Origin: Gaetbulibacter_A sp043876815
GTDB lineage: Bacteria > Bacteroidota > Bacteroidia > Flavobacteriales > Flavobacteriaceae
Direction of reading: 5' to 3'
DNA: 64,000 nucleotides
NCBI RefSeq assembly: GCF_043876815.1
Contig: NZ_JBAWKA010000001.1
Span: forward strand, 1,054,001-1,118,000
In this document: one piece after another, positions 41,701-50,555 of the stretch
How positions within the stretch are numbered: position 1 is the first letter of the stretch
Layout: each line of letters starts with the position of its first letter
The notes under the pieces: model-generated
What the model saw: the letters and a program-made list of their open reading frames with translations, nothing else
What the model was told of the DNA's origin: nothing
Databases searched by the model: none
Translations under genes and position numbers: made by a program

Positions 41701-43731
41701 ATGGTCAAGTCAGTTTTAAAATTTGTCCTGTGGACAATAGTAATAGCCGGAAGTGTGTCTGGATGTAAGGACACTTCAACAAATGAAAATACCGATACAG
41801 AGTATAGCGCAGGAAGTACTACGGATCTTAAAGTAGATTTTAAAGATACCGGAATCAAAATTCAACCTACGATGTATGGCGTTTTCTTTGAAGATATCAA
41901 TTTTGCTGCTGATGGCGGATTATATGCGGAAATGGTTAAGAACCGTTCTTTTGAATTTACCCTGCCTAAAATGGGTTGGTTGGAGCCAAATAGTGATAGG
42001 CACAACCTGAATACAAATTCTGGTTTTATGACTGTTATTAAACGGAAAGGCACCACAGGAAACCATAATTATGCGCGTGTTGAAGTTAAAAATGATCAAG
42101 GCTATGTTTTGGAAAATGAGGGCTTCCGTGGTATGGGAGTAAAACAGGATGCGAAATATAATATATCTGTGAAAGCCGCAAAACAATCCGGAAATATTCA
42201 GGAAATTCATTTTCAACTGGTAGATTCTAATGGAGAAGCTATTGGAGAAACGATGATTGAACCCAAGGGAACCGAATGGAACACCTTCACCTCGCAAATA
42301 ACGGCGAGTAAAACTGAAAAAAAGGCAAAATTAAAAATCATGTTCAAGGGAACCGGAGTCATAGACCTGGATATGATCTCTTTATTCCCGGAAGACACCT
42401 GGAAAGGTAGAAAAAATGGTTTACGGAAAGACCTTGTTCAATTATTGGCTGATTTAAATCCCGGGTTTTTAAGATTTCCGGGTGGTTGTATCGTAGAAGG
42501 AAGAACCCTGGCCAGACGATATCAATGGAAAAAAACGGTTGGACCTATGGAAGATCGTGAAATATTAGTGAACAGATGGAACACAGAATTTGATCATAGA
42601 CCAACACCGGATTATTATCAAAGTTTTGGCTTAGGATTTTTTGAGTACTTCCAGTTATCTGAAGATCTTGGAGCTGAGCCACTTCCTATATTAAGTTGCG
42701 GAATTGCTTGCCAATTTAATACCGGAGAATTGGTTCCAATGGAGGAACTCGACCCTTATGTTCAGGATGCTCTGGACCTTATTGAGTTTGCAAATGGTGC
42801 TGTAGATACCCCGTGGGGAAGAGTACGTAGCGATATGGGACACCCTGAACCTTTTAATATGAAATATATTGGTGTAGGTAATGAGCAGTGGGGACCAGCT
42901 TATATTGAACGTTACAAGGTATTTGCTAAAGCTATTAAGTCGAAATACCCTGACATGATTATTGTTTCGGGTAGTGGACCTTTCCCGGAAGGAGATTATT
43001 TTGATTACGGCTGGGAAGAATTGAAAAAGCTTGATGCTGAGATCGTTGATGAGCACTATTATAAGCCACCACAATGGTTTAGAGATAATGCAACGCGTTA
43101 TGATGAGTACGATAGAAGTGGACCGAAAATATTTGCAGGTGAATATGCTGCCCAAAGTGTGGCAATTGCAAGTCCGGATAATAAGAACAATTGGGAATGT
43201 GCGCTATCGGAAGCCGCCTTTATGACGGGGCTGGAGCGTAATGCTGAGGTGGTTCATTTATCATCCTACGCACCCTTAATGGCGCATGAGGAGGGTTGGC
43301 AATGGACACCCGATCTCATTTGGTTTAATAATTTGACTTCGTATGGGACTCCTAATTATCATGTTCAAAAAATGTATTCAACTAATCCGGGTACCGATCT
43401 ACTAAAAATTACCAAAGATGGTAAAGCCCTTACCGGACAAGAAAATCTTTATGCCACAGTAGTTAAGGATAGTAACAAAAATAAGCTCATTATCAAATTG
43501 GTGAATACCTCAGATAAGGCACAAAATGTTTCTATTGATCTATCAGGAGGAGATGTTAAATCAAAGGGGAAAACATTGACTTTAACTAGTCCTGAGTTGT
43601 CGGATGTTAATTCATTTGAAAAACCTGATAATATTAGTCCCGTAGAGGCTGAATTTAATTCGGAAGGTCATCAAGCACAATTGAATTTAGCAGCTCAATC
43701 CTTTACGATTTTAAGTTTAGAATTAAACTAA
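41701..43731 (+). CDS. GH51 alpha-L-arabinofuranosidase with N-terminal carbohydrate-binding domain
   Basis: A 676-residue lipoprotein (lipobox VSGC near residue 22). A GH51 N-terminal beta strand part (MYGVFFEDINFAADGGLYAE, MVKNRSFEF) leads into a CBM4/9-like jelly roll (about residues 70-225). The barrel follows with LRFPGGCIVEG, acid/base E395 in VGNEQWG and nucleophile E481 in AGEYAAQS, then a C-terminal beta domain. It cleaves alpha-L-arabinofuranosyl groups, probably side chains on polymers. Last gene of its operon; the araB operator begins 5 bases after its stop. Confidence 0.88.
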   Translation: MVKSVLKFVLWTIVIAGSVSGCKDTSTNENTDTEYSAGSTTDLKVDFKDTGIKIQPTMYGVFFEDINFAADGGLYAEMVKNRSFEFTLPKMGWLEPNSDRHNLNTNSGFMTVIKRKGTTGNHNYARVEVKNDQGYVLENEGFRGMGVKQDAKYNISVKAAKQSGNIQEIHFQLVDSNGEAIGETMIEPKGTEWNTFTSQITASKTEKKAKLKIMFKGTGVIDLDMISLFPEDTWKGRKNGLRKDLVQLLADLNPGFLRFPGGCIVEGRTLARRYQWKKTVGPMEDREILVNRWNTEFDHRPTPDYYQSFGLGFFEYFQLSEDLGAEPLPILSCGIACQFNTGELVPMEELDPYVQDALDLIEFANGAVDTPWGRVRSDMGHPEPFNMKYIGVGNEQWGPAYIERYKVFAKAIKSKYPDMIIVSGSGPFPEGDYFDYGWEELKKLDAEIVDEHYYKPPQWFRDNATRYDEYDRSGPKIFAGEYAAQSVAIASPDNKNNWECALSEAAFMTGLERNAEVVHLSSYAPLMAHEEGWQWTPDLIWFNNLTSYGTPNYHVQKMYSTNPGTDLLKITKDGKALTGQENLYATVVKDSNKNKLIIKLVNTSDKAQNVSIDLSGGDVKSKGKTLTLTSPELSDVNSFEKPDNISPVEAEFNSEGHQAQLNLAAQSFTILSLELN

Positions 43732-43735
43732 AAAA

Positions 43736-43781
43736 TATAAGTGTTTTTTTTACACTTGTAGAAATAAAAATATTATATTTG
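43736..43781 (+). promoter_or_regulatory. Predicted AraR operator and promoter before araB
   Basis: AAGTGT (43739-43744) and ACACTTGTA (43752-43760) form an inverted repeat with 7 bases between the arms, followed by a perfect -7 box TATATTTG (43774-43781). The araB ATG is at 43804. Confidence 0.75.
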
Positions 43782-43803
43782 TTTTTTACAAAACCGATTT
43801 TAA

Positions 43804-45495
43804 ATGAAAAATTACGTCATCGGATTAGATTATGGTTCTGATTCAGTAAGAGCTGTTTTGATCGATACACAGAATGGAGCAGAACTAGCTTCTGAAGTTT
43901 TCTGGTATCCGCGTTGGAAAGCACAAAAATATTGTGTGCCGGCCAAAAATCAATTTCGCCAGCATCCTTTGGATCATATTGAGGGGTTAGAGCATACCAT
44001 CACTTCAGTAATGAAGCAGAGCGATGTTAATCCGGAAACCGTAGTTGGTATTTGTATTGATACTACAGGGTCATCACCTATGCCAATAACTAATGATGGT
44101 ACGCCCTTAGCACTTGTTGATGGCTTCAAGGAAAACCCTAATGCCATGATGATTTTATGGAAAGATCATACGGCTGTTAAAGAGGCTAATGAAATTAATG
44201 ATCTAGCCAGAAGTTGGGGTGGTGAAGATTACACAAAATATGAAGGTGGGATTTATTCTTCTGAGTGGTTTTGGGCTAAAATTTTACATGTCGCTAGGGA
44301 AGATAAAGCGGTTAAAGACGCTACCTATACCTGGATGGAACATTGCGATTTCGTCACCTATCTGTTAGCTGACCATAAAGATTTAAAAGCATTTAAAAGA
44401 AGTCGCTGCGCGGCAGGTCATAAAGCCATGTGGCATGAGAGCTGGGGTGGACTACCGGATAAAGCCTTCTTAGGTCAATTGGATCCGTATTTAGCGGAAT
44501 TGCGTGATGACCTCTATGAAGAAACTTTTACCTCTGATGAAATTGCCGGGTATTTAAACGAAGTCTGGGCAAAGAAACTGGGATTAACAACTAAAACAGT
44601 TATAGCCGTTGGAACCTTCGATGCTCACTCTGGTGCCGTAGGAGCCAAGATCGATAATAATGCACTTGTCCGCGTCATGGGGACATCAACATGTGATATT
44701 ATGGTGTCACCTGAAGAGGTTATTGGAGATAAAACCGTTCGCGGTATTTGCGGACAGGTAAACGGTTCTGTTATTCCCGGGCTGATCGGATTAGAAGCCG
44801 GGCAATCGGCCTTTGGTGATGTTCTTGCCTGGTTTAAAAACATTCTATCCTGGCCAATTGAAAATTTGGTTATGAAATCCAATGTTTTATCCGATGAACA
44901 AAAGCAAGAATTACAAAAAGAATTAGATGCCAAGTTTATCAGAACTTTGGCAGAACAGGCAGAAAAGATCCAACATTCCGAAGCCCTTCCTATGGCATTG
45001 GATTGGGTGAACGGACGACGAACCCCTGATGCGAATCAGGAATTAAAAAGTGCCTTCACAGGTATTTCATTAGGAACAAAAGCACCTCATATTTTCAAGG
45101 CTTTAGTAAATGCCATTTGTTTTGGTTCAAAAATGATCGTGGATCGCTTTGAAAGTGAAGGTGTGAAAATAGAATCTGTTATAGGTATTGGTGGTGTAGC
45201 TCGAAAATCACCTTTCATTATGCAAACTTTAGCAAACGTACTGAATATGCCTATAAAAGTGGCCGAATCTGATCAGGCTCCAGCCTTAGGCGCCGCAATT
45301 TATGCTGCAGTTGCTGCCGGAGTTTATGATAATGTTATTGAAGCCAGTAAAATTATGGGTAGTGATTTTGAAGCCGAATATTTCCCGAAAGCGGATGATG
45401 TAAAAGCATATATTCCTTTAATGGAAGCCTATATGGAATTAGCTGAATTTGTTGAAAATACTTTAAAAGAAAAGAATCATGAGTTCCAGTTATAA
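43804..45495 (+). CDS. araB: L-ribulokinase
   Basis: A 563-residue FGGY-family kinase. The N-terminal phosphate-binding MKNYVIGLDYGSDSVRAVLI is typical of AraB. The substrate-site text CIDTTGSSPMP lies near residue 98, and the C-terminal ATP part has GVARKSPFIMQTLANVLNMP and APALGAAIYAAVAAGVY. It phosphorylates L-ribulose to L-ribulose-5-phosphate in the cytosol. First gene of the arabinose catabolic operon; its end overlaps araD by 17 bases. Confidence 0.93.
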   Translation: MKNYVIGLDYGSDSVRAVLIDTQNGAELASEVFWYPRWKAQKYCVPAKNQFRQHPLDHIEGLEHTITSVMKQSDVNPETVVGICIDTTGSSPMPITNDGTPLALVDGFKENPNAMMILWKDHTAVKEANEINDLARSWGGEDYTKYEGGIYSSEWFWAKILHVAREDKAVKDATYTWMEHCDFVTYLLADHKDLKAFKRSRCAAGHKAMWHESWGGLPDKAFLGQLDPYLAELRDDLYEETFTSDEIAGYLNEVWAKKLGLTTKTVIAVGTFDAHSGAVGAKIDNNALVRVMGTSTCDIMVSPEEVIGDKTVRGICGQVNGSVIPGLIGLEAGQSAFGDVLAWFKNILSWPIENLVMKSNVLSDEQKQELQKELDAKFIRTLAEQAEKIQHSEALPMALDWVNGRRTPDANQELKSAFTGISLGTKAPHIFKALVNAICFGSKMIVDRFESEGVKIESVIGIGGVARKSPFIMQTLANVLNMPIKVAESDQAPALGAAIYAAVAAGVYDNVIEASKIMGSDFEAEYFPKADDVKAYIPLMEAYMELAEFVENTLKEKNHEFQL

Positions 45496-46180
45496 ATCAC
45501 TTAAAGAAGAATGTTACGAAGCTAATATGCAACTAAATGCATTGAATTTGGTCGTGTATACCTTTGGTAATGTTAGTGCGGTGAAGCGAGACGAAGGTCT
45601 TTTCGCAATTAAACCCAGTGGGGTGCCCTATGAGGTTCTAAAACCTGAAGACATCGTAATTCTGGATTTTGAAAACAATATCGTTGAAGGGAAACTTAGG
45701 CCTTCCTCAGACACTAAAACACATGCCTTTTTATATAAGAATTGGGAGGAGATTGGCGGCATAGCACACACACACGCTACCTACTCGGTTGCCTGGGCAC
45801 AGGCCCAAATGGATATTCCAATTTTTGGCACTACACATGCCGATCATTTAACGGCTGATATTCCTTGCGCTCCACCTATGAGCGACGACCTTATTAAGGG
45901 AAATTATGAGCATAATACCGGGATTCAGATCCTAGATTGTTTTAAGGACAAGAATTTATCTTATAAAGAGGTGGAAATGGTATTAATTGGAAATCACGGG
46001 CCCTTTGCCTGGGGAAAGGATGCGGCTAAGGCAGTGTACAATAGTAAGGTCCTTGAAGTAATTGCAGAAATGGCCTATCTCACCCGTCAAATTAATCCGA
46101 ACGCACCACGATTAAAAGATTCATTGATTAATAAACATTACGAGCGTAAACATGGTAAAAATGCCTATTACGGACAATAA
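45479..46180 (+). CDS. araD: L-ribulose-5-phosphate 4-epimerase
   Basis: A 233-residue class II aldolase-fold enzyme. Zinc ligands are in GIAHTHATYSVAWAQAQ and the later ILIGNHG-type text (MVLIGNHGPFAWG). TTHADHL and the GNVSAVKRDEGLFAIKPSGV phosphate-binding loop are those of AraD. It converts L-ribulose-5-phosphate to D-xylulose-5-phosphate for the pentose phosphate pathway. Length is typical. It overlaps araB by 17 bases and ends 19 bases before the araA start. Confidence 0.93.
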   Translation: MSSSYKSLKEECYEANMQLNALNLVVYTFGNVSAVKRDEGLFAIKPSGVPYEVLKPEDIVILDFENNIVEGKLRPSSDTKTHAFLYKNWEEIGGIAHTHATYSVAWAQAQMDIPIFGTTHADHLTADIPCAPPMSDDLIKGNYEHNTGIQILDCFKDKNLSYKEVEMVLIGNHGPFAWGKDAAKAVYNSKVLEVIAEMAYLTRQINPNAPRLKDSLINKHYERKHGKNAYYGQ

Positions 46181-46199
46181 CAAACAAACGAATAAGAAC

Positions 46200-47690
46200 A
46201 TGATTGATATATCTCAAAAAGAAGTTTGGTTCATCACCGGAAGTCAGCATTTATACGGCCCTGAAACATTGAAACAGGTTGCTGAAAATTCTACCGTAAT
46301 TGCTAAATCATTAAACGATTCAAAGCATATTCCGGTTAAGGTTATTTTTAAACCGACCGTAAAAACAACGGAAGAAATTTACGACACCTTAACGGAAGCT
46401 AATCAGGCTGAAAATTGTATCGGTATTATTACCTGGATGCATACCTTTTCACCAGCAAAAATGTGGATCAGAGGATTAACAGCACTTCAAAAACCTATGC
46501 TTCATCTGCATACCCAGTTTAATCGTGATATTCCCTGGGATTCTATTGATATGGATTTTATGAACCTAAATCAATCCGCTCACGGTGATCGTGAATTTGG
46601 TTTTATGGTGAGCCGATTACGTAAAAATCGTAAAGTAGTAGTAGGGCATTGGGCTTCGGATAATGTTCAGGAAAAAATCGGAAAATGGACTCGGGTTGCA
46701 GCTGGTTGGGATGATTGGCAAGGTGCAAAATTTGTGCGGTTTGGAGATAATATGCGATTTGTAGCGGTAACCGATGGTGACAAAGTGGAAGCAGAAACCA
46801 AGTTTGGATTTTCAGTAAACACTTATGGTATAGGAGATCTGGTTGCTATAAATAATGCCATTTCTGATAAAGCCATTGAAGCGCTGATCCAGGAATACGA
46901 AGCTTCCTATAACATGGATGAATCCTTGTTGAAAGGAGGAAAGAATAGACAATCCTTGATAGAAGCTGCCAGAATTGAGTTGGGATTAGAGAAATTTTTA
47001 GTGGATGGAGGTTTTAAAGGCTTTACAGACACCTTTGAAGATTTACATGGCCTGAAACAATTGCCCGGTATTGCGGTGCAACGTTTAATGCAAAAAGGTT
47101 ACGGATTTGCCGGTGAAGGTGATTGGAAAACAGCTGCTTTGGTGCGCGCCATGAAAGTTATGGGTTCAGGATTAGATGGCGGTAATGCCTTTATGGAAGA
47201 TTACACCTATCATTTAGATCCTGCTGCCCCTAGAATTTTAGGCTCACATATGTTGGAAGTTGATCCTGTTTTAGCCGCTCATAAACCTTCATGTGAAGTA
47301 CATTCTTTAGGAATTGGTGGTAAGGATGACCCTGTACGTTTAGTATTTAATGGTCGCGCCGGTGAGTCTTTGAATGCTGCATTAATGGATTTTGGAAATA
47401 GATTCCGATTATTGATTAATAAAACGATTGGTGAAGAAATCAAGGAAGATTTACCAAAACTTCCTGTAGCAAGAATTATGTGGAATCCTCTACCTGATTT
47501 TGAAACGGCATGTACCGCTTGGATTTTAGCTGGCGGAGCACACCATACTTGTTATAGTGAAAATGTTTCTGTAGAACAATTGGAAGATTTTGCTGAAATT
47601 GCCGGCATAGAATCTTTGGTTATTGATGAAGACACCACCATTAGAAACTTTAAAAATACCATTCATACCAATGAAGCCTATTATAGATAA
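46200..47690 (+). CDS. araA: L-arabinose isomerase
   Basis: A 496-residue enzyme from the ATG at 46200 (MIDISQKEVWFITGSQHLYG). The longer frame from 46152 overlaps araD and lacks family support. Catalytic and metal residues are in GFAGEGDWKTAALVRAMKVM and FMEDYTYHL, with the metal-binding His in LGSHMLEV. It converts L-arabinose to L-ribulose in the cytosol. Length is that of family members (about 500). The gene order B-D-A is usual for Bacteroidota. Confidence 0.94.
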   Translation: MIDISQKEVWFITGSQHLYGPETLKQVAENSTVIAKSLNDSKHIPVKVIFKPTVKTTEEIYDTLTEANQAENCIGIITWMHTFSPAKMWIRGLTALQKPMLHLHTQFNRDIPWDSIDMDFMNLNQSAHGDREFGFMVSRLRKNRKVVVGHWASDNVQEKIGKWTRVAAGWDDWQGAKFVRFGDNMRFVAVTDGDKVEAETKFGFSVNTYGIGDLVAINNAISDKAIEALIQEYEASYNMDESLLKGGKNRQSLIEAARIELGLEKFLVDGGFKGFTDTFEDLHGLKQLPGIAVQRLMQKGYGFAGEGDWKTAALVRAMKVMGSGLDGGNAFMEDYTYHLDPAAPRILGSHMLEVDPVLAAHKPSCEVHSLGIGGKDDPVRLVFNGRAGESLNAALMDFGNRFRLLINKTIGEEIKEDLPKLPVARIMWNPLPDFETACTAWILAGGAHHTCYSENVSVEQLEDFAEIAGIESLVIDEDTTIRNFKNTIHTNEAYYR

Positions 47691-47730
47691 TGGGAATTTC
47701 AGCAGTAAAAAACTAAACTAAGATAAGATT

Positions 47731-48912
47731 ATGAAGTTAATTATGAAAAGTTTGTCATTGCTCTTTTTATGGAGTCTTGCCGTTTTAAATGTGCAGTGCA
47801 AGGATAATAAGCAAGAGACCTCTGATGTTATGGTCGATGAACAAAAACCGGTAGAGATTTCCAGCGAAGCATTTGGAATGACCACCGATAGCATTCCCGT
47901 TGAAAAATTTACGCTTAAGAATAATAAAGGTATGGAAGTGACCTTCATGACCTACGGTGGTATCATTACCTCACTAAAAGTCCCCAATAAAAGTAATGTT
48001 TCAGAGGATGTAGTTTTGGGATTTGAATCTCTTGCCCAGTATGAAAAGGGAGCACCCTATTTTGGAGCACTGATAGGGCGCTATGGTAATAGAATTGCCA
48101 ATGGTAAATTTACTCTTGAAGGTAAAGAATATACTCTGGCTCAAAATGATGGTGAAAATCATCTTCATGGTGGCCTGAAAGGATTTGATAAAGTCGTTTG
48201 GCAGGTTGTCAGCAAGGAGATCGATAGTTCCTCAGTATCTGTGGTGTTATCTTATCTCAGTAAAGATATGGAAGAAGGATATCCAGGTAATTTAAAATCT
48301 ACGGTAAGCTATACTCTTACCGATGATAACGCACTTGAAGTACATTACAGGGCTAAAACAGACAAACCTACCATAATAAATCTGACGCAACATTCATATT
48401 TTAATTTATCAGGCGATTTTTCAAAAACTATCTTAGATGAGCAGATTGAAATTAATGCAGATAAATTCGTTCCGGTAGATGAAACATTGATACCTACAGG
48501 TGAATTAAAGGATGTTTCCGGAACACCTTTCGATTTTAGAAAAGCAAAGCCAATTGGTCAGGATATTGAAGCAGATAATGAACAATTAAAAAGAGGTTTA
48601 GGATACGATCACTGTTGGGTTTTGAATGAACAGGGCGAAGGTATTCGATTTGCAGCCTCTGCTTACGATCCACAAAGTGGTAGGTTACTTGAAGTATATA
48701 CGGATGAACCAGGAATTCAATTATATACTGGAAATTTCTTGAATGGAACCTTGCCAAGTAAACAAGGTGGTACATACGAATTCAGAACAGGTTTTTGCTT
48801 AGAGACCGAACATTATCCGGATTCTCCAAATCAACAAGACTTTCCATCAGTGGTTTTAAACCCGGGAGAAACATACGATACAAAGACCATATTTAAATTT
48901 TCAACTAAATAA
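47731..48912 (+). CDS. galM: Aldose 1-epimerase (mutarotase), periplasmic lipoprotein
   Basis: A 393-residue protein with a lipoprotein signal (SLAVLNVQCKDNK, Cys about residue 23). The GalM fold: FMTYGGIITSLKVPNKSN, GRYGNRIANGKFTLEGKEYT, NGENHLHGG-type DGENHLHGGLKGFDKVVWQV, catalytic His in LTQHSYFNLSG and the catalytic Glu in FCLETEHYPDSPN. It interconverts alpha and beta arabinose. A lipid anchor places it in the periplasm, where it would prepare sugar for the symporter encoded 12 bases downstream. Confidence 0.9.
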   Translation: MKLIMKSLSLLFLWSLAVLNVQCKDNKQETSDVMVDEQKPVEISSEAFGMTTDSIPVEKFTLKNNKGMEVTFMTYGGIITSLKVPNKSNVSEDVVLGFESLAQYEKGAPYFGALIGRYGNRIANGKFTLEGKEYTLAQNDGENHLHGGLKGFDKVVWQVVSKEIDSSSVSVVLSYLSKDMEEGYPGNLKSTVSYTLTDDNALEVHYRAKTDKPTIINLTQHSYFNLSGDFSKTILDEQIEINADKFVPVDETLIPTGELKDVSGTPFDFRKAKPIGQDIEADNEQLKRGLGYDHCWVLNEQGEGIRFAASAYDPQSGRLLEVYTDEPGIQLYTGNFLNGTLPSKQGGTYEFRTGFCLETEHYPDSPNQQDFPSVVLNPGETYDTKTIFKFSTK

Positions 48913-48924
48913 AGGAACCAAACC

Positions 48925-50544
48925 ATGAAAACATTAGATTTATACGACTGGGTAGCCATTGCATTATATTTTATAGTCCTGTTAGGTATAGCCGTTTGGG
49001 TAATTAGAAAAAAGCAAGCAAATACCGAAGATTATTTTTTAGCCGGTAGAAATGTAGGTTGGTTCGTAGTTGGAGCTTCCATTTTTGCTTCAAATATTGG
49101 ATCTGAGCATGTTGTAGGCTTAGCCGGAGCAGGGGCGGGAGATAAACTACCTATGCTAATTTATGAAATACAGGCTTGGGTTGTTTTAATACTCGGTTGG
49201 GTGTTTTTACCTTTTTATGCGCGTAGCGGTGTGTTTACAATGCCGGAGTTCCTTGAAAAACGTTTTGATGCCCGATCACGATGGATTCTATCTATTTTTT
49301 CGATAGCAGCTTATGTATTAACGAAGATTTCGGTTACGATTTATGCCGGTGGTGTTGTGGTTTCGGCTTTATTGGGAATCGATTTCTGGACAGGAGCCAT
49401 TGCTACTGTTGTTCTAACGGGTGTTTACACAGTGTTGGGAGGCATGAGGGCGGTAGTGTATACTGAAGCCGTTCAAACGGTTGTATTGATTCTTGGAGCG
49501 GCTACATTGACTTTTATAGGTCTTGATCATGTTGGTGGTTGGCAAAGTATGAAAGAAACAATTACACCTGAATATTTGAATATGTGGCGTCCGATGACTG
49601 ACCCTGAGTTTCCATGGTTACCACTATTAATTACCAGTTCGATTGTAGGAGTTTGGTATTGGTGTACGGATCAATATATAGTTCAAAGAGCTTTAACAGC
49701 TAAAAATATCAAAGAGGGAAGACGCGGTACCATATTCGGAGCTTTATTAAAATTATTTCCAGTGTTTTTATTCTTAATTCCCGGTGTGATAGCACTAACT
49801 ATGAAAATGCGGGGTGAATTACATTGGGATTCACCTGATGAGGCCTTCCCGGTTTTGATGAGTAACTTATTGCCCTCGGGTGTACGAGGTTTGGTGGCAG
49901 CCGGATTATTGGCGGCCCTAATGAGTTCTTTGGCTTCGGTATTCAATTCAGTTTCAACGTTATTTACTGTTGATATTTACAAGAAATTAAAGCCAAATAC
50001 ACCTGAGAAGAAACTTGTAAAAACGGGACAGATTGCTACTGTGGTTGTTGTGATTATTGGTATCATTTGGATTCCAATTATGGCTAATATTTCTGGCGTG
50101 CTTTACGAGTATTTACAAAAGGTACAATCCTACATTGCGCCACCGATCACTGCAGTTTTTCTTTTAGGTATATTCCACAAAAGAATCAATGCTCAGGGAG
50201 CCTATATTACTTTGGTTGTTGGGTTTTTGGCAGCAGCACTTAGAATTGTCCTAGAGCTTGTAAAAGGTTCTTTGGATCCAGATGGCATATTGTTCAAACT
50301 CGGCGATATTAACTTTTTAACCTTCGGGGCATGGTTCTTCTTATTCTGTATTGGTTTAATCATTATTGTGAGTTTATTAACTAAATCACCGTCAGACGAA
50401 AAAGTTGAAAATCTTACTTTCGGTACCATTTCAGAAGAGGAAAAACAAAATAATAAAACCAGTTACGGTTGGGTTGACATCGCTATTTCTATATTGATCA
50501 TTGCGCTTGTGCTTGGGGTGATGTGGTTCTTTAATGGAAAATAA
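48925..50544 (+). CDS. Sodium/solute symporter (SSS family), predicted arabinose importer
   Basis: A 539-residue membrane protein with about 14 hydrophobic segments. SSS features: KQANTEDYFLAGRNVGWFVV, ASNIGSEHVVGLAGAGAGDK, and GLLAALMSSLASVFNSVSTL with the sodium-site Ser residues. The N-terminal part is SGLT-like. Located between the mutarotase and GH27 genes in the AraR-controlled operon, it most likely brings L-arabinose (and perhaps galactose) across the cytoplasmic membrane with Na+. Substrate is inferred from context. Confidence 0.87.
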   Translation: MKTLDLYDWVAIALYFIVLLGIAVWVIRKKQANTEDYFLAGRNVGWFVVGASIFASNIGSEHVVGLAGAGAGDKLPMLIYEIQAWVVLILGWVFLPFYARSGVFTMPEFLEKRFDARSRWILSIFSIAAYVLTKISVTIYAGGVVVSALLGIDFWTGAIATVVLTGVYTVLGGMRAVVYTEAVQTVVLILGAATLTFIGLDHVGGWQSMKETITPEYLNMWRPMTDPEFPWLPLLITSSIVGVWYWCTDQYIVQRALTAKNIKEGRRGTIFGALLKLFPVFLFLIPGVIALTMKMRGELHWDSPDEAFPVLMSNLLPSGVRGLVAAGLLAALMSSLASVFNSVSTLFTVDIYKKLKPNTPEKKLVKTGQIATVVVVIIGIIWIPIMANISGVLYEYLQKVQSYIAPPITAVFLLGIFHKRINAQGAYITLVVGFLAAALRIVLELVKGSLDPDGILFKLGDINFLTFGAWFFLFCIGLIIIVSLLTKSPSDEKVENLTFGTISEEEKQNNKTSYGWVDIAISILIIALVLGVMWFFNGK

Positions 50545-50555
50545 CTCGTCCCCAT

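Noticed and set aside
46152..46199. Longer N-terminus for AraA
   Set aside because: The extra 16 residues lie in the araD end and do not look like AraA; ATG 46200 gives the usual start.
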